Source: Nilaparvata lugens
Lineage: Eukaryota; Arthropoda; Insecta; Hemiptera; Delphacidae
Direction: 5' to 3'
Assembly: GCF_014356525.2 (NCBI RefSeq)
Contig: NC_052510.1
Coordinates: 54,486,503-54,550,502, forward strand
Length of the DNA stretch: 64,000 nucleotides
The notes below the pieces were generated by a model. The model was not told where the DNA came from, searched no databases, and saw nothing but the letters and a program-made list of their open reading frames with translations. The position numbers and the translations under genes were made by a program. Shown piece after piece: positions 45,759-56,500 of the stretch (position 1 is its first letter; the number at the start of each line of letters is the position of its first letter).

Positions 45759-48700
45759 TTAGTTATAAGCTAGCAAATCAACAATTGTCTGAGCTTCTTC
45801 AAATTCGGAATGAATCTGGAAATAAGAAATTATTTGGTCCCTCTTATTTGGTTCCATTTGTTCATTATAAAGAGGTATATTGTATTCTAGCATCATTCTA
45901 TAAATAAATGGGTGCAATATCTCTCCATCGTCATCCACATAATACAAGACTCTATGAAGTAATAGAGATTCAACACATCTAGTCAACCCAGAGCGTTCAC
46001 ATTCTTTAACGAGAAGAACAAAGCTTTCATAGCCAAATGCCTGTTCGAGTATCGTCAAGTTGCTGTCAATAAACGATAGAAACCTTTTTTCCAATTCTTT
46101 TACAAAGTTATCTATTTCCTCCATAAGCTGCTTGTCGTGTTTTTTACTCTTCATGTAATAATAGTCATAAACATGCATGTTAAGATTTTCTACGTCATTT
46201 TTAAATAAGTTGTAGATTGTAATCAGTTTGGGATAATGCGTGACATTGACAGGAGGGTTTGAGTCGATTGTGGGAACTGTGAATTCCAGTTCGCCACTTG
46301 GTGTGTTCAACGAAACCAACTGCATGAATAAGTACCTCACTTGGAATGCAACTGGGATTTCATCAGCATTTCGGGGCACAATGTAAGGAGATAGCTCCAT
46401 GTCTTCCTGCAACTGGTCTTCAATATTGTTTTCTCCCAACGAAAGCCAACACAGGTTAGTTTTGTCAACTACATTCATAAGAGACTTGAATCCTAAATAC
46501 CCGATATTATTCCCTTTCAGATCAATATAGGTTAAGGCTCGTGTAAATGGTAGGACTTTTATGGCAAGTATTTCAGCACTTTTTACTCCCAATTGATTAT
46601 TGCTCAAATTCAAGGAAATGAGGCAATTGTTTATTTGCTCATAGCCGTATTCAAATGCGTTTGCAATATATCTGAATTCATCATCCTTCATATTATTATT
46701 GCTGAGATCAAGATACATAATATTGTTGAATCTGAATGTGTTGAAATTTGTAAGATCAGCAAAACGGAAATTTTCTATGTTTTGGAGTTTTAGTTCAATA
46801 ATTATCTCTCCATTTTTACCAGGTTCATCTACAGATAATGTATTATTCAGTTTCAATTGAGTGATATTTTTAAATATTGAATATGGAAAAGAAGAACCCC
46901 GAGCCATTTCGATTTCAGTGATGTTGATTTTACTGAAATGATCAATGCTAGCTAGATTGCCTAAATAAAAGCATTTTGATCCATTATTGACACTGCTACT
47001 TCCGAATTGGATGTACACTTTTGTAACTTCAGTTTTATCACTGACATAATCAATTAAATGGTCAATCCCTTTTTCAAGAGAAATTTGTTTAATCTCAATT
47101 AGACAACCTGGATACCTGAACAAATTAGAGTCAAGTTGAACATTGATCTCAGCAACACTTTCACACAAGTGATATACAGCTTGACATCCAACCTGATTTC
47201 CACTAAGATTAAGATGGACAATTTTTGTATTCACAAGATTGTCGGATAGGTACTCAATGCTCTCATCTGTAATAAAGTTGTATGATAGATCAACTATTTC
47301 TATCTGGGACCCCGGAAAATTCATAGCCAAATACTTAACACCATTAGAAGAAATTTCATTTTTTCCTAGATTCAATGAAATAATTTTAGAGCGTTGAAGC
47401 ACTTGTGCAAGATAATAAATGCCATCGCAGTTGATGCTGTTGCTACTGAGATCTAGTGAAGCGACTTGTGAGCCTGATAAAGACTTACTAAGTTCTTTCA
47501 TTTCTCCACAACAAGAAATTTGACTGTAACTGAGGTTGAGGGAGGTGATATTCTCAGTATGCAATACGTTTTTATGTAAAAAATGATAAAAATAAAATAT
47601 ACATTGCATTTGTGCTTTAAAAGTATTAAATGAAAATTGGTACTTGCAATTTGAGCCTTGTTGAGAGCCAAGCTCCAGTGAACTAATTTTCGTATTCATT
47701 AAAATATCAGCCAAAAAAAAATTATTACAACAAATAGAATTACCATTGAGATTGAGAGTTTCAATTTTTGTATACGGCAAACTCAATATAAGATTCTGCA
47801 GGCTTTTGCATGACAATTTATTTCCGGCAAGATTCAGATGTGTTATTTCTGAACTTTTCAGAGCCTGAGCCAGATATTTAACACCAATAACATTTCTTTC
47901 ATCCCAATTCGCGGAACATCCTTTTTCAATCAATTTCGGTACCCGATCCATTCGATTTCCTTTTAGATTAAGATGGGTCAATCTCGTACCCACCAAACAT
48001 GGTGCCAAAACCTTCAAACTGTCACTGTCCAACATATTCCCACTGAGGTCAAGCGAGGAGATTTCTGTATTTTTTAGAGCAAGTGCCAAACATTTCACAG
48101 CACCAATGCTCATGTTAAATCCATCTTGCAAATGCAAATTACTTATTTTTGAATTAACCAAAAATGACACAAATATTTCCATAACTTCACAGTTCATGGA
48201 AGTGCATGTAAGACGTATTGATGTAATGTTGGAATTCTTCACAGCATTTACTAAATCCTTCATAAGAGAGCAGTCTATTTTACAATGGTCTAAATTTATA
48301 TTTGTTAGTTGGGAACCCACCACCCATAATGAAAGTAACTGAACAATAGTTTCACCTGCACTCTGTAAAGCACCAACACAGATTGAACTAATTTGCGAAT
48401 TTTTCAAAACAACAGCTAATGATTCTACATCATTATCATTTGGAACATTATTCGCAAAACCGAGCGACGTTATTTTTGTATGGGGCAGACAGGCCAATAA
48501 CATTCGACAGCTTTCATTACTAATAAAGCAAAAATTTAAATCAAGTGAGAATATTTTTGTTTTTGGTAGAACGAGTGCTAGACTACTTATACCATCATAA
48601 TCACAGCCAATATCAAGTCGATTATAAGATATATTCAAAGAAGTTATCTTTGAATGCACCAAACTCGGAGCGAATACTTTCAAGCCATTCCCATTTATAT

Positions 48701-49775
48701 TATTGCGGCTAACATCAAGTGTGTGAATGTTAGTATTTTTCAGCAGCGAAGCCAAAATCTTCAAACCATCGTTGCCTAGCTTATTACAACCGGACAGATT
48801 GAGGGTAGTAACACTTGAATCTACCAAATATGGTGCAAACAATCCAAAACTTTCAACATTTATTTTCGAACGATTAAAATCTAGATGTTCTATTTTGGAG
48901 TTTCTCAAAATTGATGTTACGTATTCAGGGTCTGCAACAACGGGGTAACTGAGATCAAGGAATGTTGTAGCCGAGTTTTCTAGAATATCAGTAACGTAAC
49001 ACTGACTGTTACATACATATTCTTTTTCCACTGAATTCTCAATTTCAGAGCAATGTTTCATGCATCTCAATTCTCTTGGACAGTTTCCACTCACATTTAA
49101 AGAGGATATTTGAGTTTCTTTCAGAGCTTTATTCAAATACTCAAACCCTTTGTGGCCGATTTTATTTGTACTCAAATCAAGTGATTGGATTTGTGTGCTG
49201 TGCAAGTGTTGGACTAGATCAATCAGCAAATCACAATCTATTCCATTAGCACTAAGATTAAGCAAAGTGATACTGGTATCCTTGAGAGATTCAACTAACT
49301 TGATAAACCCATATGAGCGCAGCTCATTATGCAGTTGAAGTTTATCAGGTGTGTTTGATCTCAATTTTTCCAAATTAATGAAATCTAGAGCAAGTCTAGA
49401 GGTTATCTGACAGTCAAAACATTCACTTTTCACACCAGAAATTTCTCCATCCACAGCGCCAACGTTGTTTACAATAGACAAGTCTTGATTGATCAATGAT
49501 AGAGAATTCAGTCTAGATTGTACTGAATCAACAGAGCCACCTCTGCACGAATTATTACTATAGGTGTCTCTTATTGATTCAGATAGTTTCTTGAGCCCAT
49601 CGTTTTCCAAGTGAGTTGAAGAATCATTGATAACCAAACAAGTAAAGAACTTAATAGCCGGGGATGTGGGCGATTGGTTAGATGATGTTGATGATAGATC
49701 TCTCACCATAGCGTTCATCACTGACTCATGGGAAAAGAGACCCAACCGATCCCTCTCTATGCTGGGGATATTCAT
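45759..49775 (-). CDS. Giant leucine-rich-repeat protein, single coding exon
   Basis: A 1338-residue frame from the ATG at 49775. The frame is open for 15 more codons upstream, but the first of these that could serve as a start is TTG. The N-terminal ~165 residues are Ser/Asn-rich. LRRs then run to about residue 1125, roughly 30 units of ~25-28 residues of the ribonuclease-inhibitor type (LxxLxLSxNxI...xGxxxLAxxL), for example SLDLSGNMLDSDSLKVLAPCL. A ~213-residue helical, LRR-free C-terminal domain follows. There is no signal peptide, TM segment, NACHT, CARD or kinase domain, so it is probably an intracellular binding scaffold. A polypyrimidine-CAG acceptor at 49854 suggests a spliced 5' UTR. 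The long intronless frame and the repeat style recall LRR proteins of intracellular bacteria, so horizontal origin is possible but unproven. Function is unknown. Confidence 0.9.
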   Translation of the reverse strand: MNIPSIERDRLGLFSHESVMNAMVRDLSSTSSNQSPTSPAIKFFTCLVINDSSTHLENDGLKKLSESIRDTYSNNSCRGGSVDSVQSRLNSLSLINQDLSIVNNVGAVDGEISGVKSECFDCQITSRLALDFINLEKLRSNTPDKLQLHNELRSYGFIKLVESLKDTSITLLNLSANGIDCDLLIDLVQHLHSTQIQSLDLSTNKIGHKGFEYLNKALKETQISSLNVSGNCPRELRCMKHCSEIENSVEKEYVCNSQCYVTDILENSATTFLDLSYPVVADPEYVTSILRNSKIEHLDFNRSKINVESFGLFAPYLVDSSVTTLNLSGCNKLGNDGLKILASLLKNTNIHTLDVSRNNINGNGLKVFAPSLVHSKITSLNISYNRLDIGCDYDGISSLALVLPKTKIFSLDLNFCFISNESCRMLLACLPHTKITSLGFANNVPNDNDVESLAVVLKNSQISSICVGALQSAGETIVQLLSLWVVGSQLTNINLDHCKIDCSLMKDLVNAVKNSNITSIRLTCTSMNCEVMEIFVSFLVNSKISNLHLQDGFNMSIGAVKCLALALKNTEISSLDLSGNMLDSDSLKVLAPCLVGTRLTHLNLKGNRMDRVPKLIEKGCSANWDERNVIGVKYLAQALKSSEITHLNLAGNKLSCKSLQNLILSLPYTKIETLNLNGNSICCNNFFLADILMNTKISSLELGSQQGSNCKYQFSFNTFKAQMQCIFYFYHFLHKNVLHTENITSLNLSYSQISCCGEMKELSKSLSGSQVASLDLSSNSINCDGIYYLAQVLQRSKIISLNLGKNEISSNGVKYLAMNFPGSQIEIVDLSYNFITDESIEYLSDNLVNTKIVHLNLSGNQVGCQAVYHLCESVAEINVQLDSNLFRYPGCLIEIKQISLEKGIDHLIDYVSDKTEVTKVYIQFGSSSVNNGSKCFYLGNLASIDHFSKINITEIEMARGSSFPYSIFKNITQLKLNNTLSVDEPGKNGEIIIELKLQNIENFRFADLTNFNTFRFNNIMYLDLSNNNMKDDEFRYIANAFEYGYEQINNCLISLNLSNNQLGVKSAEILAIKVLPFTRALTYIDLKGNNIGYLGFKSLMNVVDKTNLCWLSLGENNIEDQLQEDMELSPYIVPRNADEIPVAFQVRYLFMQLVSLNTPSGELEFTVPTIDSNPPVNVTHYPKLITIYNLFKNDVENLNMHVYDYYYMKSKKHDKQLMEEIDNFVKELEKRFLSFIDSNLTILEQAFGYESFVLLVKECERSGLTRCVESLLLHRVLYYVDDDGEILHPFIYRMMLEYNIPLYNEQMEPNKRDQIISYFQIHSEFEEAQTIVDLLAYN

Positions 49776-49887
49776 GTTGAAACTATTCAATGATGTCAGT
49801 AGCTTTTTACAGTCATCTAATCACTTGTCTGGTTTGTAGATTTCAGTCAACTACTGTAACAGAACAAGAAGAATCTGTTATTGGATA
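49776..49887 (-). promoter_or_regulatory. Probable 5' UTR end and splice acceptor of the LRR gene
   Basis: On the minus strand TTCTTCTTGTTCTGTTACAG ends at 49854 and is followed by ~78 bp to the ATG at 49775. The pyrimidine-rich tract with CAG is a strong 3' splice site, so the LRR gene likely has a noncoding first exon further right, with the foldback element 49888-51225 inside the intron. This is inference from sequence only. Confidence 0.5.
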
Positions 49888-51225
49888 TAGTCCAGGCAAT
49901 GATTGCTCAAAAAAGGGTTTAGAGGGAAAAGTTGGGAAGACAATTTTTGACCCCGCAGTTCTGTTTAGGGTAGTAAGGAGGTAAACATATCAAAAGTCCC
50001 CACCCCTACCCCCTGTACTTAGGGGGTGGGGGAGGTTTAAAGGTACAATTTTTTGGTTTCTCGCATAAATCTCAAAAACGATGTATCCTAAGGACTTGAA
50101 TGTCATAACAAATTAAAGCTTACATAATTTACTACAATATTCATTCTGAAACTTTCTTCATATCTCCTCTAGTTTTCGAGATATCCGCTCTTGAAGGTGA
50201 GACATTTTTGAAAAAAACACGTTTGCCACCAATTGTTTTCTATTTTTGCTCGTATAACTTTTTAAAAATCGATGCGAAAAATCCATGTTGATTATGAGCT
50301 AATAGGGCATTAAATTCTCTTCAATTTGATTTATAATTTCACACCTTTACGAATTTCGCTACACCGTTTGCAGGAGCTTTAGTGTCGAGTGTGAATTCTT
50401 CATTTTTGCAGGGTGGTTTAAAAGTTTAATTTTTCAGCGTTTTGCTAACACGCTCATATCTTGAGAAAAATGCATTCAACCAACTTGAATAACCATTCAA
50501 AAATAAAGCTTGATAAATTCTCTACACTTTTTGTTTTGTGGAATTTTGTGATATTCCCAACAGTTCCCGAGATATTCTCTCTTGAAGGTGTCTAATTGTT
50601 GAAATAAAAGGTTTTTATCCAATGTTTTGCTCTTGTAGGGCTTATAACTCTCCAACAATGCATCATAAAAACTGTTGCTTATTGTAGGTTTGTGGAGCAT
50701 TGAATTCTCTTTGAAATGATGTATTATTTCACTATTCCAAGTTTTCCTTTCATTGTTATATCAGCTTCAATTCGTAAAAGTGTGAAATTATACATCAAAT
50801 TGAAGAGAATTTAATGCCCTATTAGCTCATAATCAACATGGATTTTTCGCATCGATTTTTAAAAAGTTATGGGCAAAAATAGAAAACAATTAGTGGCAAA
50901 CGTGGTTTTTTCAAAAATGTCACACCTTCATCAAGAGCGGATATCTCGAAAACTAGAGGAGATATGAAAAAAGTTATAGAATGAATATTGTAGTAAATTA
51001 TGTAAGCTTTAATTTGTTATGATAGTCAAGTCCTTAGGATACATAGTTTTTGAGATTTATGCGAGAAACCAAAAAATTGTACCTTTAAACCTCCCCCAAC
51101 CCATTAGCACAGGGTAGGGGTGAGGTCTTTTGATATGTTTACCTCCTTACTACCCTTAACAGAACTGCGAGGTCAAAAATTGTCTTCCCATCTTTTCCCT
51201 CTATAAGCTTTCCTTGACTGGACTA
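49888..51225. mobile_element. Large foldback element with ~460-bp inverted arms
   Basis: The left arm (49888-50356) and right arm (50769-51225) are inverted copies of high but imperfect identity. They share AGGGTAGTAAGGAGGTAAAC, the C-rich CCCCACCCCTACC block, CTCGAAAACTAGAGGAGATA and GCATCGATTTTTAAAAAGTT. The ~410-bp core is related to the repeat at 39523-39800. It has no transposase. It lies about 110 bp upstream of the LRR start codon and could affect that gene's expression. Confidence 0.8.
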
Positions 51226-52037
51226 ATAAGAAAGATTGGATAAATTGATTAGAAACTAGCACACTCAACCACCAACTATCACTTATTTCTCAAGTAATTG
51301 GGTCTCTAGAATTGAATTCCTAGAATGTATAGTTTTCTGTTTCATTTATTTATTAATACACAACATATAACAAAAATAAGTCTCAAATACAGTCATAATA
51401 TAGCATACACAGTACATAAAAAGAACATTTCAGTCATTGCATTAGGAGAACATTTTATTGTTACTTTGTTCAAGAATTATTACAGACACACTTCCAGTTA
51501 ATTCAAATAGGTATGGCTTTTGATAACTGGCAGTGAAAATTTCAAGTCATTTCAATATTGATGTTTAATGAAACATCATATTTAGTACGAAACAGAGAAA
51601 GTTTTCAATACATGTAAAGAGTAAGAAAATATCGCTTATAAGAAATCAAAATGCATGCTTTTTAAAGTTATTTCTAGTTGAACACATGACAATTTCACCT
51701 TCTTTACATAAATGAAATTTATTATGAGTAGTCTCTTCGACTTGCATCTACTCAATCAGACTCACTGATATTCAGACTTACAATTTAGACTTACTGACCT
51801 TTCACTTGAACATCAGCCAGTGTGAACTTGGAAGAGCATTTCCCAGAAGTACATCCAAAATTGACAGTTCTGGATGCAGAATCAATAGTTCTACAGTTCC
51901 TGAAGATTTATAACGATAGTTCCATTAAAATATTCGAAATAAATGGATTTGAAAAAATGCTCTTCCAAGTTCCACTGGGAAAATGTATTTTTGTCAGCGG
52001 AACACAGAGAAATGCTTGAAGATCCTCGAATATGAGA
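51226..52037. other. Noncoding DNA with LINE tail and a short open frame
   Basis: An antisense LINE tail (TTTCATTTATTTATTAATAC) lies at about 51341. A plus-strand frame at about 51822-52019 starts with GTG and ends just before the 161-bp repeats. AGAGCATTTCCCAG near its start is matched by an inverted CTGGGAAAATG-type piece near its end, so it may be a fold rather than a gene. Confidence 0.4.
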
Positions 52038-53739
52038 GTTCTAGGCAGAGGAGGTCATCCTGAATCCAGAACAGGTGAGTTCCAATTGATAAATTCAATA
52101 GATAAATTTTTATGGCTATTTGAAATTCAAAAAACGCGATAATTCACGTTTTCACCAGAAGAACACAGAATTCAAATATTTGAGAGGTGGAAATCATAGT
52201 TCCAGGCAGAGGAGGTCATCCTGAATCCAGAACAGCTGAGTTCCAATTGATAAATTCAATAGATAAATTTTTATGGCTATTTGACATACGAAAAATCTGG
52301 TGTGGCGCACTCACACAACTTTCCTTGCCGTTATGAAAATTAATCAAGTGAACGCTAGTGTTCAAGCGCATCTCAAGTCTACTATTCTAAGATGTGAGTC
52401 AGTTGGTGACAGGAAATAGCGCTGCAGACACACGATGTCATAGTGAATGATTTAATAGAATCAACAGTTGCCAACAGTTGCAATTGAATAATCGTATTTT
52501 CTCGAATTTCGAGCTTATTTTCAATTTTAGGTGAAAATGTCACTGAGCATTAATTGTAGAGATTTTTATGCTCAATCGTTTCCGCTCAATTTTTTTTGTT
52601 TAAATTGAATCTGACGCTGGTAATTGGGAATATAAAATCAAAATTTGCATAGATGGGGCGGTGTTCCTGAAATTTTTACAGATTTGGGCTTTGAGGCAGT
52701 TGATAGAGCTTATCAATGACTTTTTTAGGTATGAATTTGATCAAAATCGTTGGAGCCGTTTTCGAGAAAATCGCGAAAAACCCTGTTTTTGACAACATTT
52801 TCGCCATTTTATCCGCCATCTTGAATCGCATTTGATCGAAATTGTTCGTGTCGGATCCTATAAGGATAATTATAATTAAATAATTCAAGCTACCTATAAT
52901 TCAAGCTACAACATTTTGAGAATTTTTTGAAACGATTTATTGGACTCAATTTAAAAACAACACTAGTTCCATGTTCTATACGGTTGTGTTTTTGATTGAA
53001 ACAACTAGAAAATCATTTGAAACTCATTATAAGCAGACAATTTTCTTCTTCTATATAATAAAGCAATACATAAGCATAGACTTTACTATTAATAATATAT
53101 TATTTGAATAAAATGTTAAAAACATTGAATGATTACAAACGAATTTATTCGATGGTTGTAAACCACCAAGCAGGGTGAGATAACATACTTTGATATTGTA
53201 CAATTAATGTGACTAAGTCATTAGTAGACTACAAACACTAGGAGAGGAGTAACATCATTTTTATGAGAACAGATACAATCAACCTCCAACATTAAAAACC
53301 ATTTACAAGAACTCTTATTCCTTCGACCCTATATTTCTCTCAAAGACATAAACATGAATGGACATAACCTGTGTGTAGTATTTGGACAATTTAAAATTAA
53401 ATTAGGAAATTGAAGAAGTTCTAGGCAGAGGAGGTCATCCTGAATCCAGAACAGCTGAGTTCCAATTGATAAATTCAATAGATAAATTTTTATGGCTATT
53501 TGAAATTCAAAAAACGAGATAATTCACGTTTTCACCAGAAGAACACAGAATTCAAATATTTGAGAGGTGGAAATTATAGTTCTAGGAAGAGGAGGTCATC
53601 CTGAATCTAGAACAGCTGAGTTCCAATTGATAAATTCAATAGAAAAATTTTTATGGCTATTTGAAATTCAAAAAACGAGATAATTCACGTTTGCACCAGA
53701 AGAACACAGAATTCAAATATTTGAGAGGTGGAAATCATA
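52038..53739. repeat. 161-bp tandem repeats split by a family C insertion
   Basis: Full units at 52038-52198, 53418-53578 and 53579-53739 and a truncated one at 52199-52290 all start GTTC(T/C)AGG(C/A)AGAGGAGG and contain CCAATTGATAAATTCAATAG. The truncated unit stops exactly where family C copy 4 (AAAAATCTGG at 52291) begins. The first unit reads GAACAGGTGAGTT, a donor-like sequence, where others have CAGCTGAGTT. DNA between the two blocks (52861-53417) shows nothing else. Confidence 0.8.
52291..52860 (+). mobile_element. CA-containing element (family C), copy 4, 3'-truncated
   Basis: Begins AAAAATCTGGTGTGGCGCAC like the complete copies, but stops after GTGTCGGATCC, before the CA tract and the 3' hairpin. 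Confidence 0.65.
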
Positions 53740-56500
53740 GTTCTAGGCGGTTTAATGCCCCACGTTGTGTCGGCATGTGTGTTATTCTGCTCCAGGGAGA
53801 GCATGGACAAAAAAAAAAATTCTGGAAATATTTCGTTGCAAATTCTATGTAGAATCCATGGTCTTCAGTGGTTAGAGCTTTTGTGGAACACTTTTCATAA
53901 AATGCTATTAAATTTAGTGAATTAAACTATTTTCCGACGTGCCAGGAACTGCAAATGAAAGAATTGTAATAATATTTCATGATTTTTATTCAACTTCTTT
54001 GACACTTAGATCAGTCGTTCATAATGCTTAATCTGCAATACATTTTTGAAAATTCTACTAAAAAATTACATCATCATTATAAAACATTTCACATCTAACC
54101 CTTTATAGATAGTCTCACATGACAGTACTATATGATGGAAATCACGCTATGACATTCATCGTTATATTGTGTTCGTCCTTCCCAGAGAAGGAAACGTCTA
54201 CAGAAGATATAGAGAATATATACATTGCACACCGCAAGTCACAGTGATAATTATTGTTTGGTCAACAAGTACCAAAGTTAATAAGATTATTTACATGTGA
54301 TTTGGAATTATTTTCTTTCAAATAAAAGCCTACCAATTTTATTACATAGTGATAATTCAAACAAATAAAAACAAAAGTAAAACAAATGATTATATTTGAA
54401 AGTATTTCATGGAAATTAAACGAATTATATATGCTGATGTGAAAAAGCTATGATGAAATTAAAACAAATACTGAAATATTATTTCAATAATATGATTATT
54501 GTAAATTAGCAGCTTTTTGGAAGCTGCTATTATTGAAAATATTAAACCCATTATTGAAAATAAGCAGCAATATGAAAATATTAGAGCTCTTTACAACATG
54601 ATACTAAATATAACAGTTATATTTGATAGACATAATTTATAATGACGAGATAAATTGCTTACTTCTACAATTGCAGGGACTATCCTAATCACAGATAATA
54701 TTTTCTCTCATAGCTTGGTGATCCGTTCCATATTTTGGTGAAATCCATGTTCATGATAAATATTAATAATCACAACTTCATACTATTGAGCACCATAATA
54801 AATAGAACAGTATAATGTGGGGAGAGAGAGTGAGAGAGGAACTGTGCATTTCTGAAATTGCAAGAACTATCCTGTTCACATGGAAATATTCAGTCTTATG
54901 GCTTGGTAGTTCATCATTTCATATGCTGAAGGAACTTAATCGTTAGCTATAATAGTCCATCCATTGATCTTCATAGTGAACAGAACACAAGTGTAAAGAC
55001 AGAGAAATTGCATACTATTTCTTAAATTTCTAGAACTATCTTATCCACTTAAAAATATTGTCTCACATGATTTGAAAATACAATCCATATTTGCTTAATA
55101 AACTCAATTCTTGGTTATAATAGTATAATGATTATTACTGTCAACATTAATCTTCATGATAAATATAATTTTTCCTCCATCTACTGTCATGTTTCCACCA
55201 GAAGAACACAGTATTCAAAATTATGATTTAATTTCAAAATCATCATAGAGTGTGTTTATACAGGGAAGTTTCAACAGATGAAGACCATAGATTGTGGTAT
55301 TTCAATACAAAGAAAGTCCAGTTGAGCTTCGTCATATTATCGGCTTTAGTTTTCTAGGTAGGCCTATATGGATTTTTCAATTTTTTGGAATAATGGCAAT
55401 TCCTTTTTTACTATAAGTCAAATCCCCAAGGTTGAAAAGAGGAGGAAATTCCCAATAAGATACATATTATACTAAATTCATTTTAGAAAACTGAGGTTGA
55501 TATAAGAAAATTTTACTGGACATTTCTCGTTGCAAATTCTATGTAGAATCTCTGGTCTTCAGTTGTTAGACCTTTTGTGGAACACTTTTTATGGAATGCT
55601 ACCCAACTTCGTGAATTAAACTATTTCCCGACGATTATTTTCATCATAATGAAATTATGATTACACATTCATAATGTGGACACAGAGCAATAGCATATTT
55701 CTAATATTTCAGGTACTATCCTATTCACATAAGGGAAATTTCCTCTCATGGCTTGATCAGTTTATATGCTAAAGAAACTGAACCAACTCGATAAAAGTCA
55801 AATAATCACAATAACATAAAATTGATTCTCAGAATGAAAAGAACATTATAATGTTTGGAGGGAGAGATTGAGTAATTTCCTATTTCTAAATATGCAGGGA
55901 ATATCCTCTTTTTATTAGAATATTTTCTCTCATGGCTTGGTAAATCATTCCAATAAGTTAAGACAACCAATCATTGGTTACTATAGTCCAATAATCACAA
56001 CTCAATGGGGAAATAGCGTTGATCCCTATCAATACAGCATTACAATAATTTTGAGAATGAACATTTTGACTCTGTACCTGGAATGTATTGAATTGCATAA
56101 ATTGCTGTAACAATTTTGAACAATTCCAGACAATAGCTGAAGGGGAGTGTTGGCGCGGGAGTGATTGCTGAAGGATAGAGCATCAGACCTCTCCGTCTTC
56201 GAGAAAGAGCCGTGTTAAAAGTAATATCTCACAGACTTTAAGCAACTTATTGAAGATCCGAATGTCTGCAGATGGGTGGCTATTGTACGTGCTACTCAAT
56301 TTAGTATGGGAGACCTCAAGGTCAGCTGCACGTATCATTGTGACCATTTTATCTCTACAATTCCATTTTAGAGATAGGAATTACTCCTATATCTAAAATG
56401 GCAGGAGCCATGCAATCATGATACCATGAATAATTCTCTCATGGTATGGTAATTCATTCAATATGCTAAAAACCTTCTGTTCAGGTCATGATAGTAACAG
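53740..56500. repeat. Degenerate tandem region, ~190-230 bp units
   Basis: Recurrent blocks AACTATCCT(A/G)TTCAC, (T)CTCATGGCTTGGT, ATATGCTAAAG and CCAATAATCACAA appear at intervals from about 54660 to 56480, giving roughly seven diverged units. A ~130-bp block (TTGCAAATTCTATGTAGAATC ... CCGACG) occurs at about 53828-53940 and 55530-55635. No coding frame follows the repeats. Confidence 0.6.

Noticed and set aside
46593..49338. Plus-strand frames of 60-78 residues across the LRR gene
   Set aside because: Shadow frames of a long coding region on the other strand.
45759..49790. Start of the LRR protein at 49790
   Set aside because: The codon at 49790 is TTG. The first ATG in frame is at 49775, which I use as the start.
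56150..56230. Possible tRNA or SINE head (GTGATTGCTGAAGGATAGAG)
   Set aside because: It does not form a cloverleaf and lacks a correct B box.
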